Shown: positions 1-8,184 of the stretch, piece by piece | Position numbering within the stretch: the first letter of the stretch is position 1 | Layout: each line of letters starts with the position of its first letter | Assembly (NCBI RefSeq): GCF_005938225.1 | Contig: NZ_VCPC01000001.1 | Span: 1,054,001-1,118,000, forward strand | Direction of reading: 5' to 3' | Length of the DNA: 64,000 nucleotides | Source: Arenibacterium halophilum | GTDB taxonomy: Bacteria > Pseudomonadota > Alphaproteobacteria > Rhodobacterales > Rhodobacteraceae | Translations under genes and position numbers: made by a program | Notes under the pieces: model-generated | The model's input: the letters and a program-made list of their open reading frames with translations, nothing else | The model's database searches: none | Told to the model about the DNA's origin: nothing

Positions 1-149
1 CTTTGTCACGCTGCGTCAAGTTTCTGACATGCCCGGTCAAGACCGGCGCGGCCCCGTCATCCTATCCAGTCCCTGTTCGATACACCGCGCGGCCAGCGTA
101 CCGGCCAGACCCCGGCGCCCCCAACCGCGCACATGACAGGAGACAGATC

Positions 150-998
150 ATGGATTTCAAGAAACGCACCGCCCACTTTGGCGTAACCGTCGCCGCCGCC
201 TGCCTCGGCGCGGGGCTGATGGTGTCGACAGGCGCAATCATCACCGGTCTGGGGACCGGCCCTGCCCTGGCGCAGGACACCGCCCGCGCCGCGACGGCCA
301 CCCAGCCCCCGGTCAACGATGGCCTGCCGATGCCGGGCTTTGACATCACCGCCGGGAATACCGCGCTGGTCATCACCGACCCGCAGAACGATTTCCTGTC
401 GCCCGAGGGCGTGACATGGGGCGTGGTCGGCCAAAGCATCACCGCCAATGGCACGGTCGAAAATATCGACGCCTTGTTTGCCGCCGCCGAAGCCACCGAC
501 ATGCCGGTCTTCATCTCGCCGCATTACTACTACGAACACGATCACAAGTGGCACTTCGAGGGCACGTTGGAAACGCTGATGCACCAGTTGGGCATGTTCG
601 ACCGCCCCGACGCGCTGACCCTGACTGGGTTCGAAGGCTCGGGTGCCGACTGGCTTGAACAATACAAGCCCTACATCGACAACGGCAAAACCGTCGTGAC
701 CAGCCCGCACAAGGTATACGGCCCGGAAAGCAATGACCTTGTGTTGCAACTGCGCAAGGCCGGGATCGACAAGGTGATCCTTGGCGGCATGTCCTCGAAC
801 CTCTGCACTGAATCGCACATGCGCGCACTGGTCGAAGCCGGCTTCGAGGTGCTGGTCGTGACCGATGCCACCGCCGGGGCGATCACGCCGTTCTATGATG
901 GCTATGCCGCCTCGCTGACCAACTTCCGCATGATCGCCAGCGCGGTCGACAATACCGCCAACACCGTGGCCGCGATCCGCGACGCCCACGCGATGTAA
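150..998 (+). CDS. secreted isochorismatase-family cysteine hydrolase
   Basis: A 282-residue cysteine hydrolase of the isochorismatase superfamily, which cleaves amide, ester or vinyl-ether bonds. The family triad is visible: Asp77 in ITDPQNDF, Lys188 in SPHKVYG and Cys219 in SSNLCTESH. An N-terminal hydrophobic stretch ending near ALA|QD (about residue 41) indicates export, which is uncommon because most members are cytosolic. ATG at 150 follows an AGGAGA ribosome site; the open frame extends upstream but lacks signal-peptide character there. The next genes encode another secreted protein and a TAXI transporter, so the product may be taken up by that transporter. The substrate cannot be read from the sequence. 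Confidence 0.85.
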   Translation: MDFKKRTAHFGVTVAAACLGAGLMVSTGAIITGLGTGPALAQDTARAATATQPPVNDGLPMPGFDITAGNTALVITDPQNDFLSPEGVTWGVVGQSITANGTVENIDALFAAAEATDMPVFISPHYYYEHDHKWHFEGTLETLMHQLGMFDRPDALTLTGFEGSGADWLEQYKPYIDNGKTVVTSPHKVYGPESNDLVLQLRKAGIDKVILGGMSSNLCTESHMRALVEAGFEVLVVTDATAGAITPFYDGYAASLTNFRMIASAVDNTANTVAAIRDAHAM

Positions 999-1043
999 GC
1001 CTTTGCGGCGGGCGCCTGCCTGATCCCCCATGCCCGCCGCCCC

Positions 1044-1074
1044 GGCGCCTGCCCTGCCCATTCTGGCAGGCGCC
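1044..1074 (+). terminator. 10-bp inverted repeat after the hydrolase gene
   Basis: GGCGCCTGCC (1044-1053) pairs perfectly with GGCAGGCGCC (1065-1074) across an 11-nt loop. No T-run follows, so it may be a weak terminator or an mRNA-stabilising hairpin between the hydrolase and YHS genes. Confidence 0.45.
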
Positions 1075-1173
1075 ATTCCTGCCCGGCCTCGTGGCCGCCA
1101 CCTCCCCATGGGGTCGGGCACCCTTTTCCCTCCCTTCCCGCAGATCGCGGGACAACCCTGAAAGGACAGTCCC

Positions 1174-1662
1174 ATGTCACGGAAAACCACCTTCAACCTT
1201 GCCTTCGCCTTTGCCATCGCCTGCGCCATGGCCGCCCCGGCCTTTGCCGAGGACGAGGTCAACGTATCGAACGGGCTGACGCTTGATGGCGCGCCGCTGG
1301 CGCTGCACGGGTTCGACCCGGTCGCGCTGGCCACGCTGAACACCGTCGCCCATGGCTCGGCCACCCATGCCGTGTTGCACGACGGCGTATCCTATTACTT
1401 TGCCTCGGAGATCAGCGCCGAAACCTTCAAGGCCGACCCGGCGCGCTACCTGCCGCAATACGGCGGCTTTTGCGCCTTTGCCGTGGCCCTGGGCAAGAAG
1501 CTGGACGGCGATCCGCGCTTTGCCGACATCATGGACGGCAAGCTGTACCTGTTCGTCAATCAGGCCGTGTACGAAAAATACAAGGCCGACCGCGAAGGCA
1601 CGATCACCAAGGCGGAAGAGATGTGGCCCACCATCGAACATGCCGCTGTCGGCAGCCTCTGA
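1174..1662 (+). CDS. secreted YHS domain protein
   Basis: A 162-residue protein with a signal peptide (cleavage expected at AFA|ED, residue 25) followed by one YHS-type domain. The core matches the YHS (seleno)protein family: GFDPVAL near residue 46 and YGGFCAFAVALGKK with Cys100 at the position where some homologues carry selenocysteine. Here the codon is TGC, so no selenocysteine is needed. YHS domains are small, often metal-associated modules; the exact role is unknown. ATG at 1174 follows AAAGGA. It sits between two hairpins and between the hydrolase and the TAXI transporter genes, all on one strand. Confidence 0.8.
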   Translation: MSRKTTFNLAFAFAIACAMAAPAFAEDEVNVSNGLTLDGAPLALHGFDPVALATLNTVAHGSATHAVLHDGVSYYFASEISAETFKADPARYLPQYGGFCAFAVALGKKLDGDPRFADIMDGKLYLFVNQAVYEKYKADREGTITKAEEMWPTIEHAAVGSL

Positions 1663-1670
1663 TCGCGACC

Positions 1671-1699
1671 GCGCTGGCCTGCCCCGTGCAGGCCAGCGC
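1671..1699 (+). terminator. 12-bp hairpin after the YHS gene
   Basis: GCGCTGGCCTGC (1671-1682) and GCAGGCCAGCGC (1688-1699) are perfect complements with a 5-nt loop. The following bases are only weakly T-rich. It could terminate or attenuate transcription ahead of the TAXI binding-protein gene. Confidence 0.5.
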
Positions 1700-1776
1700 C
1701 CTGTCCTCGTGTCACCGGGGCGTTGATTCTTTGCCGCCCCGCGTGTTTAGTCACCGCGACACACGGAGGAGTCACC

Positions 1777-2733
1777 ATGTTCACCAAATCGCGCTTTGCC
1801 GCGGCCGCCCTGATGGCCGCCCTCGTGGCCCTGCCCGCCACCGCCGAAACCCGCGTCACCTATAAATCGGCCAAGGCCGGTACGTCCTACTACCAGATGG
1901 GCGTCCAGATCGCCGAGGCGATGAAGGCCGGGACCGACGGCAACATCATCGTCACGCTGGAAGAGGGCCAGGGCTCGGTCCAGAACGTGATGGAAGTGCG
2001 CGCGCGCGGCGGCGATTACGTCTTTACCACCCCGCCCGCGCTGGTCGGGCTGGCGCAGGCCGGCAAGGCCATGTTCGAAGGCAAGGGCGATCCGGCGTTC
2101 GACGAGATCCGCGCCTTGTTCCCGATTCCCTCGCTGACCATGCACTTCGTGATGTCGGCAGACAGCGGCGCTGAAAGTTTTGCCGATCTCGAAGGCAAGA
2201 CGATCCTGCTGGGCAAAGGCAGCTTTGGCGCCACCGAAGGCGAGAAATACCTGGGCCTGTTCGGGCTGGATGGCAAGGTGACGCTGTCGGATGCCGAACT
2301 GTCGAACGCTGTCGCCGCGCTGAAGAACGGCCAGATCGACGGGTTCGTGACAGCCGGGTCGTGGCCCGCGCCCAACGTGATCGAGGCCGCCGCCTCGACC
2401 GACGTGAAGGTGCTGTCGCTGAGCGACGATCAGGTGGCCCAGACCAAGCGCACCCGCCTGACCATCCCGGCTGGCACCTATGCCGGGCAGGATAGCGACA
2501 TCACAACCACCTCGTTGCCCGTCGTCGCCTATGCCACCACCAAGATGGACGATGACACCGCCTATCAGCTGACCAAGACCTTCTGGGAGCAAAAGGCGGA
2601 AATGACTGATTCCGCCCCTTGGTGGAAAGGCGTCGACACCGACCTGATCGGCACCATCGAGGGTAAAATCCACCCCGGTGCGATCCGCTATTACAAGGAA
2701 GCGGGCATTGCGCTGAGCGACGCGCAGATGTAA
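1777..2733 (+). CDS. TAXI-type TRAP transporter solute-binding protein
   Basis: A 318-residue periplasmic binding protein of the TAXI subfamily of TRAP transporters. A signal peptide ends near residue 23 (PATA|ET). The N-terminal pattern YKSAKAGTSYYQMG and the VEARARGGDYVF-like stretch (VRARGGDYVF) are typical of TAXI proteins, which bind small carboxylates such as glutamate or 2-oxoglutarate. ATG at 1777 follows GGAGG (1766-1770); an upstream in-frame extension to 1723 lacks signal-peptide features. It is directly upstream of the fused permease gene, separated by a strong hairpin that could set a high binding-protein to permease ratio. The ligand is not predictable. Confidence 0.88.
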   Translation: MFTKSRFAAAALMAALVALPATAETRVTYKSAKAGTSYYQMGVQIAEAMKAGTDGNIIVTLEEGQGSVQNVMEVRARGGDYVFTTPPALVGLAQAGKAMFEGKGDPAFDEIRALFPIPSLTMHFVMSADSGAESFADLEGKTILLGKGSFGATEGEKYLGLFGLDGKVTLSDAELSNAVAALKNGQIDGFVTAGSWPAPNVIEAAASTDVKVLSLSDDQVAQTKRTRLTIPAGTYAGQDSDITTTSLPVVAYATTKMDDDTAYQLTKTFWEQKAEMTDSAPWWKGVDTDLIGTIEGKIHPGAIRYYKEAGIALSDAQM

Positions 2734-2764
2734 CCGCGCGGCGACAGGCTTACCACGAATGACA

Positions 2765-2790
2765 GGGGCGCCGGTGATTGCCGGCGCCCC
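2765..2790 (+). terminator. perfect 10-bp hairpin between TAXI binding protein and permease
   Basis: GGGGCGCCGG (2765-2774) and CCGGCGCCCC (2781-2790) form a perfect stem with a TGATTG loop, followed by ATCGCTTTTC. This resembles a leaky intrinsic terminator. It also argues against the permease starting at the ATG at 2759, which would put the hairpin inside the coding region. Confidence 0.65.
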
Positions 2791-2806
2791 ATCGCTTTTC
2801 AACAGG

Positions 2807-4585
2807 ATGTTGACGATCATGCCCATGTTCCCCCGTGTCAGCTGGCTGGCCCTTGCCGCGCTTCTGGTGGTGTTCCACATCGGGCTGGTGTTCTACGGAC
2901 TGGTGCCGAACCTGGTCAGCCGTCCGCTGCATCTTGCGCTGATCCTGCCTTGGGCCTTTGTCTTTGGCGCGACCGGCTGGCGGCTGGCCAGCGGCGTGGC
3001 GCTTGCGGCGCTTGGCGTGGCGGCTGCGGGTTGGGTCGCGTGGAATGCCGAGATGCTGGGCGACCAATACGGGTTCCTGGAATCGCCGTTTCAGATCGGC
3101 GTGGCCTTTGTGCTGCTGGGCACGGTGATCGAGGCCGCGCGCCGCGCCATCGGCTGGCCGCTGCCGCTGGTGGCCGCGCTGTCGCTGCTCTATGCCTTTT
3201 TCGGCCAGCATATTCCGGGCGAATTCGGCCACTCCGGCGTGCCGATCCGGTCGTTCTTGGGCACGATGACGATTGCCGAAGGCGGCATCTGGGGCAGCCT
3301 GACCGCCGTGTCGGTCGGGATCGTGTCGATCTTCGTGATCCTTGGCGCGGTGCTGAACGCGGGCGAAGCGGGCCAAGGCTTCATGAACGTCGCCGCTGCC
3401 GCCGCCGGGCGGCTGAAAGGAGGCGCGGCCAAGGTCTCGGTCATTTCCTCGGCGCTGTTCGGCTCGATTTCCGGCTCGGCCAGCGCCAACGTTGCCTCGA
3501 CCGGGGCAATCACCCTGCCCGCGATGACGAAGCTGGGCTACCCCCGCCGTGTCGCCGGCGCGGTCGAGGCGGTGGCCAGTTCAGGCGGGCAGATCATGCC
3601 GCCGCTCATGGGCGCCGGGGCCTTCGTGATGGTGGAACTGACCGGCGTGCCCTACACGCAGATCATGGTCGCCGCGATCCTGCCTGCGATCCTGTATTTC
3701 TGGGCCGTCTGGGCCGGGATCGACGCGCTGTCGACGCGCTATGATCTGCGCGGCATCGCGCCCGAGGATCGCCCCGCCAAGCGTGACGTGATCGTGACAT
3801 CGGCCTTCTTCCTTGTGCCTTTCGCCATCCTGCTGATCGCGATGTTCGCCCTTGGCTACACGCCGCAATATGCCGCCTGCCTTGCGATCCTCGCTGCCGC
3901 GCTGCTGCTGCTGACCGACGGGAAATTCCGGCTGAACCTGCCGCAGACGGCCGCGCGGGTGGAACAGGCGCTGCTGGCCTCGGCCCAGCAGGTGTCAATG
4001 ATCGCCGCGATCATCTTCTGCGCGTCCATCGTGATCGGCGTGCTTGGTGTCACGGGGCTTGGGGTCAAGATCACCTCGGTGATCCTCTCGGCCTCGGGCG
4101 GGATGCTGGCGGCCTCCTTGCTGTTGACGGCGCTGGCCTGCCTGATCCTGGGGATGGAGGTGCCGACCACCGCCGCCTATGTGATCTGCGTGTCGGTCGC
4201 GGGGCCCGCCCTGATGAAACTGGGGCTCGACCCGCTGCAAACCCACCTGTTCGTGTTCTGGTATGCGCTGCTGTCAACGATCACGCCGCCCGTCTGTGGC
4301 GCGGTGTTCATCGCGGCCGGTATGGTGGGGGAGAACTGGCTGAAGGTTGCGGGAACGGCAATGGCTTTGGGGTTGGGTCTGTACCTGATCCCCGTGGGGA
4401 TGATCACCTGGCCCGCCCTGATCGCGCTGGGCGATCACCCGATGGCGGCGCTGCTGGCCTTTGTCGCGATGGCGCTGGCGCTGGCTGCGCTGTCGGCGGC
4501 GCTGCTGTCGCGGCGGTGGCTGCCCTTGCGGTTGGCCGCCGGGGGTGCAGGTCTGGCGCTGCTGTTCGCGCCAGTGCTGTTCTAG
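2807..4585 (+). CDS. TRAP transporter fused permease (TAXI partner)
   Basis: A roughly 592-residue, strongly hydrophobic integral membrane protein of the fused TRAP permease family (small and large membrane subunits in one chain) that pairs with TAXI binding proteins. The conserved SGSASANVASTG and SSGGQIMPPLMGAGAF blocks of the large-subunit domain are present around residues 220-270. Several starts are possible (2759, 2807, 2819, 2825). The hairpin at 2765-2790 makes 2759 unlikely, and AGGA lies just ahead of 2807/2819. The stop lies 4 nt from the convergent tauC stop. It should use an ion gradient to import the ligand delivered by the upstream binding protein. Confidence 0.88.
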   Translation: MLTIMPMFPRVSWLALAALLVVFHIGLVFYGLVPNLVSRPLHLALILPWAFVFGATGWRLASGVALAALGVAAAGWVAWNAEMLGDQYGFLESPFQIGVAFVLLGTVIEAARRAIGWPLPLVAALSLLYAFFGQHIPGEFGHSGVPIRSFLGTMTIAEGGIWGSLTAVSVGIVSIFVILGAVLNAGEAGQGFMNVAAAAAGRLKGGAAKVSVISSALFGSISGSASANVASTGAITLPAMTKLGYPRRVAGAVEAVASSGGQIMPPLMGAGAFVMVELTGVPYTQIMVAAILPAILYFWAVWAGIDALSTRYDLRGIAPEDRPAKRDVIVTSAFFLVPFAILLIAMFALGYTPQYAACLAILAAALLLLTDGKFRLNLPQTAARVEQALLASAQQVSMIAAIIFCASIVIGVLGVTGLGVKITSVILSASGGMLAASLLLTALACLILGMEVPTTAAYVICVSVAGPALMKLGLDPLQTHLFVFWYALLSTITPPVCGAVFIAAGMVGENWLKVAGTAMALGLGLYLIPVGMITWPALIALGDHPMAALLAFVAMALALAALSAALLSRRWLPLRLAAGGAGLALLFAPVLF

Positions 4586-4589
4586 ACGG

Positions 4590-5858
4590 TCAGCCCTTGC
4601 CCTTCCAAGGCACCAGCACCCGTTCCGCCCAGCGCATCAGCATGTCGATGCCAAAGCCGATGATGCCGATCAGGATGATTCCCATGATCACGATGTCGGT
4701 GTTCTGAAACTTGGATGCGACCATGATCATCATGCCCGCCCCCTTCTCGGCGGCGACCAGTTCGGCGGCAACAACGGTGCCCCAGCACACGCCCATCGCC
4801 ACCCGCGCGCCGGTAAAGATATCGGGCAGCGAATTCGGGATGATGACGTGGCGCATGATCTGCCACTTGCTGGCGCCCAGCGAATAGGCCGCGTGCACCT
4901 TGGAAATCTTCACCCCCGACACGCCGGAGCGCGCGGCAATCGCCATGATCCACAGCGCGGCAAGGAACAGCAGGATGATCTTGCCCAGTTCTCCGATGCC
5001 GGCCCAGATGATAACCAGCGGGATCAGTGCCAACGGCGGCACCGGTCGCATGAATTCCACGATGGGGTCGAACCAGCCCCGGAACCAGTCGCTCAGCCCC
5101 ATAGCATAGCCCAGCGGGATCCCGACCAGCGCGCCGAACAGGAACCCCACGATCACGCGGAACAGCGAATAGCCAAGGTGTTCCCAGAGCGTTGATCCGC
5201 GAAAGCCCTCGCTCGCAATCTCGACCACGCGGGCGGCCACCGCCTCTGGCGCGGGCAGCCAGATCGGTTCCATCTGCCAGCCCTTGTTGGGGGTAAAGGT
5301 CAGCGTGCCTTTCGGGCTCATCCCGACGCGGCCGCCATCGGTGATGACCTCGCCGCCGGGGGCCAGCTTGCGGCCGTTGACCTCGATCACCTCGGCGCCG
5401 TCGTCGCGACCGATCTCATCGTTGCGATCCACCCGGATCAGCCCCGAGCGCCAGACGCCGATGGCGGCGCTGTCGTTCTTCGCCCAGCCCTCGCCCGCGT
5501 CGACCTCGGGCGCCGCGGCCTCTTCCTCGATGGGATGCACCAGCACGGTCACGGTGGCGCTGTCGCGCTGGCCGTCGGGCGTGGCGACGGTGTAATCGAA
5601 GGTCGTCACCCCCTCGAACGGGCCCGGCATGTGCAGAAAGCGCGGCAGCAGCGACGACCCGGTGAACATGCCCCACAGCACGAACAGCGCCACGACCGAC
5701 ACGACCGAGGCGATGCGGTTCGGGGTGACCGCGCTTTCATCGCCGAAGGTCACCGTCTTGCGCGAGGTATAATCGCCCCGCGCCGACGCCCGCCCCATGA
5801 CGGACACCACGGCAAAGGCCACCATGAAGATGGCGACGTAAATCAGCAGAGGGATCAT
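4590..5858 (-). CDS. tauC: taurine-type ABC transporter permease with inserted domain
   Basis: A 422-residue permease of the TauC/SsuC family, about 150 residues longer than the usual 250-280. Residues 1-21 and 49-66 are hydrophobic helices. The classical permease core begins at WLPAPEAV (about residue 200) and includes the EAA-type loop near GASKWQIMRH. Between helix 2 and the core lies a soluble segment of about 130 residues with YTVATPDG, ATVTVLV and GTLTFTPNKGW, which recall bacterial cadherin/VCBS-like Ig folds. ATG at 5858 overlaps the tauB stop as ATGA, so the two are translationally coupled. Family plus neighbours (tpa, xsc, tauR) support taurine import. Confidence 0.87.
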   Translation of the reverse strand: MIPLLIYVAIFMVAFAVVSVMGRASARGDYTSRKTVTFGDESAVTPNRIASVVSVVALFVLWGMFTGSSLLPRFLHMPGPFEGVTTFDYTVATPDGQRDSATVTVLVHPIEEEAAAPEVDAGEGWAKNDSAAIGVWRSGLIRVDRNDEIGRDDGAEVIEVNGRKLAPGGEVITDGGRVGMSPKGTLTFTPNKGWQMEPIWLPAPEAVAARVVEIASEGFRGSTLWEHLGYSLFRVIVGFLFGALVGIPLGYAMGLSDWFRGWFDPIVEFMRPVPPLALIPLVIIWAGIGELGKIILLFLAALWIMAIAARSGVSGVKISKVHAAYSLGASKWQIMRHVIIPNSLPDIFTGARVAMGVCWGTVVAAELVAAEKGAGMMIMVASKFQNTDIVIMGIILIGIIGFGIDMLMRWAERVLVPWKGKG

Positions 5859-6661
5859 TGCGCGGCCTCCGTGCGGCCCATGATTTCCTCTTCCATGTCC
5901 CAGATCATGCCGAGTATCTCTTCGCGCCGTTTCGCGAAGTCGGGGTGTTTCTTGACCTCGCGCAGATCCTGCCCCACGCCCAACTCGGCGAATGGCAGGC
6001 GGTATTCGGTGTGGATGCGGCCCGGTCGCGGCGCCATCACAAGCAGCCGTTCGCCCAGCAACAGCGCCTCTTCCACCGAATGGGTGATCAGGATGATCGT
6101 CTTGCCGGTTTCCTTCCACAGCTTCAGCACAAGGCTTTGCATCTTCTCGCGGGTCAGCGCATCCAGCGCGCCCAGCGGTTCGTCCATCAGGATCACATCA
6201 GGGTCATTGGCAAGGCAGCGGGCCAGGGCCACACGCTGCTGCATCCCGCCCGACAGTTCGTACACCGCCTTGTCCTTGAACGCGCCCAGCCCGACCACGT
6301 CCAGCAGGTGATCGACGGTGCGGGCCTTGTCGATCTTTGGCATGCCCTTCATCGAAGGGCCAAATCCCACGTTGTCGCGCACGCTCATCCATTCAAACAG
6401 CGCACCCTGCTGGAACACCATGCCGCGTTCGGCGCTGGGGCCCTTCACCTCTTTGCCGTTCAGGGTAATGCGCCCCTCGGTCGGGGCCAGAAACCCCGCG
6501 ACGATGTTCAAAAGCGTGGTCTTGCCACAGCCCGATGGGCCAAGGACCGACAGCAATTCGCCCGCCTTCAGATCAAGCGAGACGTTCTGAAGCGCCTGTA
6601 CCGACGACCCGTTCGGCAGGTCGAACCGCATCGAAAGATTGTCGATCGTCAAACCCGACAT
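5855..6661 (-). CDS. tauB: taurine ABC transporter ATP-binding protein
   Basis: A 268-residue ABC ATPase of the TauB/SsuB type. Walker A is GPSGCGKTT (41-49), the Q-loop is Gln84, the signature is LSGGMQQR (from 136), Walker B is VILMDEP (156-162) and the switch His is His194. It should energise import through TauC. It is 3' of tauA (80-nt gap) and overlaps tauC by 4 nt. A C-terminal tail of about 40 residues with EVKKHPDFAKRREEI follows the catalytic core, as in related sulfonate and nitrate ATPases. Confidence 0.93.
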   Translation of the reverse strand: MSGLTIDNLSMRFDLPNGSSVQALQNVSLDLKAGELLSVLGPSGCGKTTLLNIVAGFLAPTEGRITLNGKEVKGPSAERGMVFQQGALFEWMSVRDNVGFGPSMKGMPKIDKARTVDHLLDVVGLGAFKDKAVYELSGGMQQRVALARCLANDPDVILMDEPLGALDALTREKMQSLVLKLWKETGKTIILITHSVEEALLLGERLLVMAPRPGRIHTEYRLPFAELGVGQDLREVKKHPDFAKRREEILGMIWDMEEEIMGRTEAAQ

Positions 6662-6740
6662 ATGGGACTGCTCCGCCTGTTGTTTTTGAAAGTCGCGGCT
6701 GAGTCATGGCCGGGCACGGAAAGCGCCCGGCCGGAGGCGT

Positions 6741-7742
6741 TTACATGCCCTGCGCGCTGGTCAGCGGGCCTGTGTTGACAGCGTTTTCATAGCTGTCCTT
6801 GGCCGCGTCGATGCTGCCTGCCTCGACGAACACATCGGCCACGCCCTTCATGAAGTCCTGCGCGCCGCCGCCCAGCCACTTGGCGCCAAGCTGGTCGTCA
6901 ACCGTCGGGAAGATGAAGGTTTCGATCGTTTCCATCGTCGCCGTTTCATCCATGCCGGAATCCTTGGCGATCACCGGCAGCATTTCGGCGTGGTTCGCCT
7001 CGTCTGCCCACATCGCGTTGGCATCGGCGGTCACCTTCAGGAACTTGGCGACGAGATCGCTGTTTTCCGCAACCCACTCGGCGGGCCCCGAGGTCACGTC
7101 GAACACGAGGATCCCCAGCTCTTCCTTCTCGGCCCCGGTCAGCAGCACGTTACCGTGTTCCTTCATGCGGCGCAGCGCTCCACCCCAGCCGCAGGCCATG
7201 TCGACCGCGCCCTGCGCAATCGCCGCCGCGCCATCGGGCGGCGCCATGTCGACGATGTCGAGGCTGGCCAGATCGACACCGAAATGGCTCATCTGCTTCA
7301 GGAACCCGTAGTGCGCGGCAGTGCCCAACGGCACGGCGACCTTCTTGCCCGCCAGTTCGTCTGCGCTGGTCTTGTCGATTTCCAGACCGCTTGCCACCAC
7401 GCAGTTGTCGTTGTCGGCATAGCTGACCGCAACGTCGAGAACCTGCAGATCCTGCCCCGCGCTGGCTGCCACCACGAAGGGCGGAACCCCCTGGCTGACG
7501 CTCAGCTGCACGTCACCGCTGGCCATGGCCGCGCTCATCGCGGTGCCGGTGTCGAAGCTGACCCAGTTCACCTTGACGCCCATTTCCTCGTCATAGGTGC
7601 CCTGCACCTTGGCGTATTGGAACGGCATCGGCCATTCGAGGAAATAGCCCACGGTAATTTCATCGGACTGCGCCAGCAGCGGGGCGCCGGCGCCCATGGC
7701 GGCCAGCCCGGCCATTGCGGCAATAACTTTGGTCTTGATCAT
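6741..7742 (-). CDS. tauA: taurine ABC transporter substrate-binding protein
   Basis: A 333-residue periplasmic binding protein with a signal peptide ending near LLAQ|SDE (residue 25). ITVGYFLEWPMP and later blocks fit the TauA/SsuA (NMT1-like) family. The start is one of two adjacent ATGs (7745 or 7742); 7742 leaves the better spacing to GGGAGA. It heads the tauABC operon and is divergent from tpa across about 440 bp. Taurine as ligand is inferred from the operon and the adjacent tpa, xsc and tauR genes; related alkanesulfonates are possible. Confidence 0.9.
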   Translation of the reverse strand: MIKTKVIAAMAGLAAMGAGAPLLAQSDEITVGYFLEWPMPFQYAKVQGTYDEEMGVKVNWVSFDTGTAMSAAMASGDVQLSVSQGVPPFVVAASAGQDLQVLDVAVSYADNDNCVVASGLEIDKTSADELAGKKVAVPLGTAAHYGFLKQMSHFGVDLASLDIVDMAPPDGAAAIAQGAVDMACGWGGALRRMKEHGNVLLTGAEKEELGILVFDVTSGPAEWVAENSDLVAKFLKVTADANAMWADEANHAEMLPVIAKDSGMDETATMETIETFIFPTVDDQLGAKWLGGGAQDFMKGVADVFVEAGSIDAAKDSYENAVNTGPLTSAQGM

Positions 7743-8184
7743 CATCGTCTCCCTGTTGCGCCGCAATTTGCGGCGTTAGGCCTGTTGCGCCACCCGTCGG
7801 GGCGGCTGAAATGGTCGGGCGGTGTTCCGCCTCTTTCGGCCAAGCGGGCGGTGGCGCGTCCTGCGCAATCCACCCCGGCCTTGGCCCCGATCCGATCCGA
7901 AAAGCGGCATCCGATCAATGATTTTTCTGTGTCTTTCCATGCCTGTGTCAGAAAAAACGGCAGAAACAAGCGAATTTCAAACTCATTTTATCTAACAAAT
8001 TCAGAACGGTAAGAGTTCGATTGCGTGCCCTAAGCAAGTAGCTCCCGGCATACTGGACCTATGCCAACCCACCATCTGGCCCTATAATGCGCCGCAATTT
8101 CACGCTCATGTCCAATGAACCCGCGACGCAGCGCCACCGCTCTGCCCCGCGCCCGTTTTCCAATGTTACGAAAGGTGCTGCCCC
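7743..8184. promoter_or_regulatory. divergent tauA-tpa intergenic region
   Basis: A 440-bp gene-free stretch. Bases 7920-8015 are clearly AT-richer than the surroundings and probably carry the tauA promoter on the minus strand, though no convincing -35/-10 pair stands out. The tpa side holds the TauR-like repeat and a TATAAT box described separately. Nothing coding was recognised. Confidence 0.5.
8053..8088 (+). promoter_or_regulatory. putative TauR operator and -10 box of tpa
   Basis: CTGGAC (8053-8058) and CTGGCC (8076-8081) are a direct repeat with 23-bp period. One base later is a consensus TATAAT (8083-8088). TauR of Rhodobacter capsulatus is reported to bind paired CTGGAC-like repeats at the tpa promoter, so the repeat overlapping the -35 position fits activation by TauR. 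The tpa start lies about 95 nt downstream. Confidence 0.75.

Noticed and set aside
1174-1662. Selenoprotein possibility for the YHS gene
   Set aside because: The key position is a TGC cysteine codon and the frame has no internal TGA.
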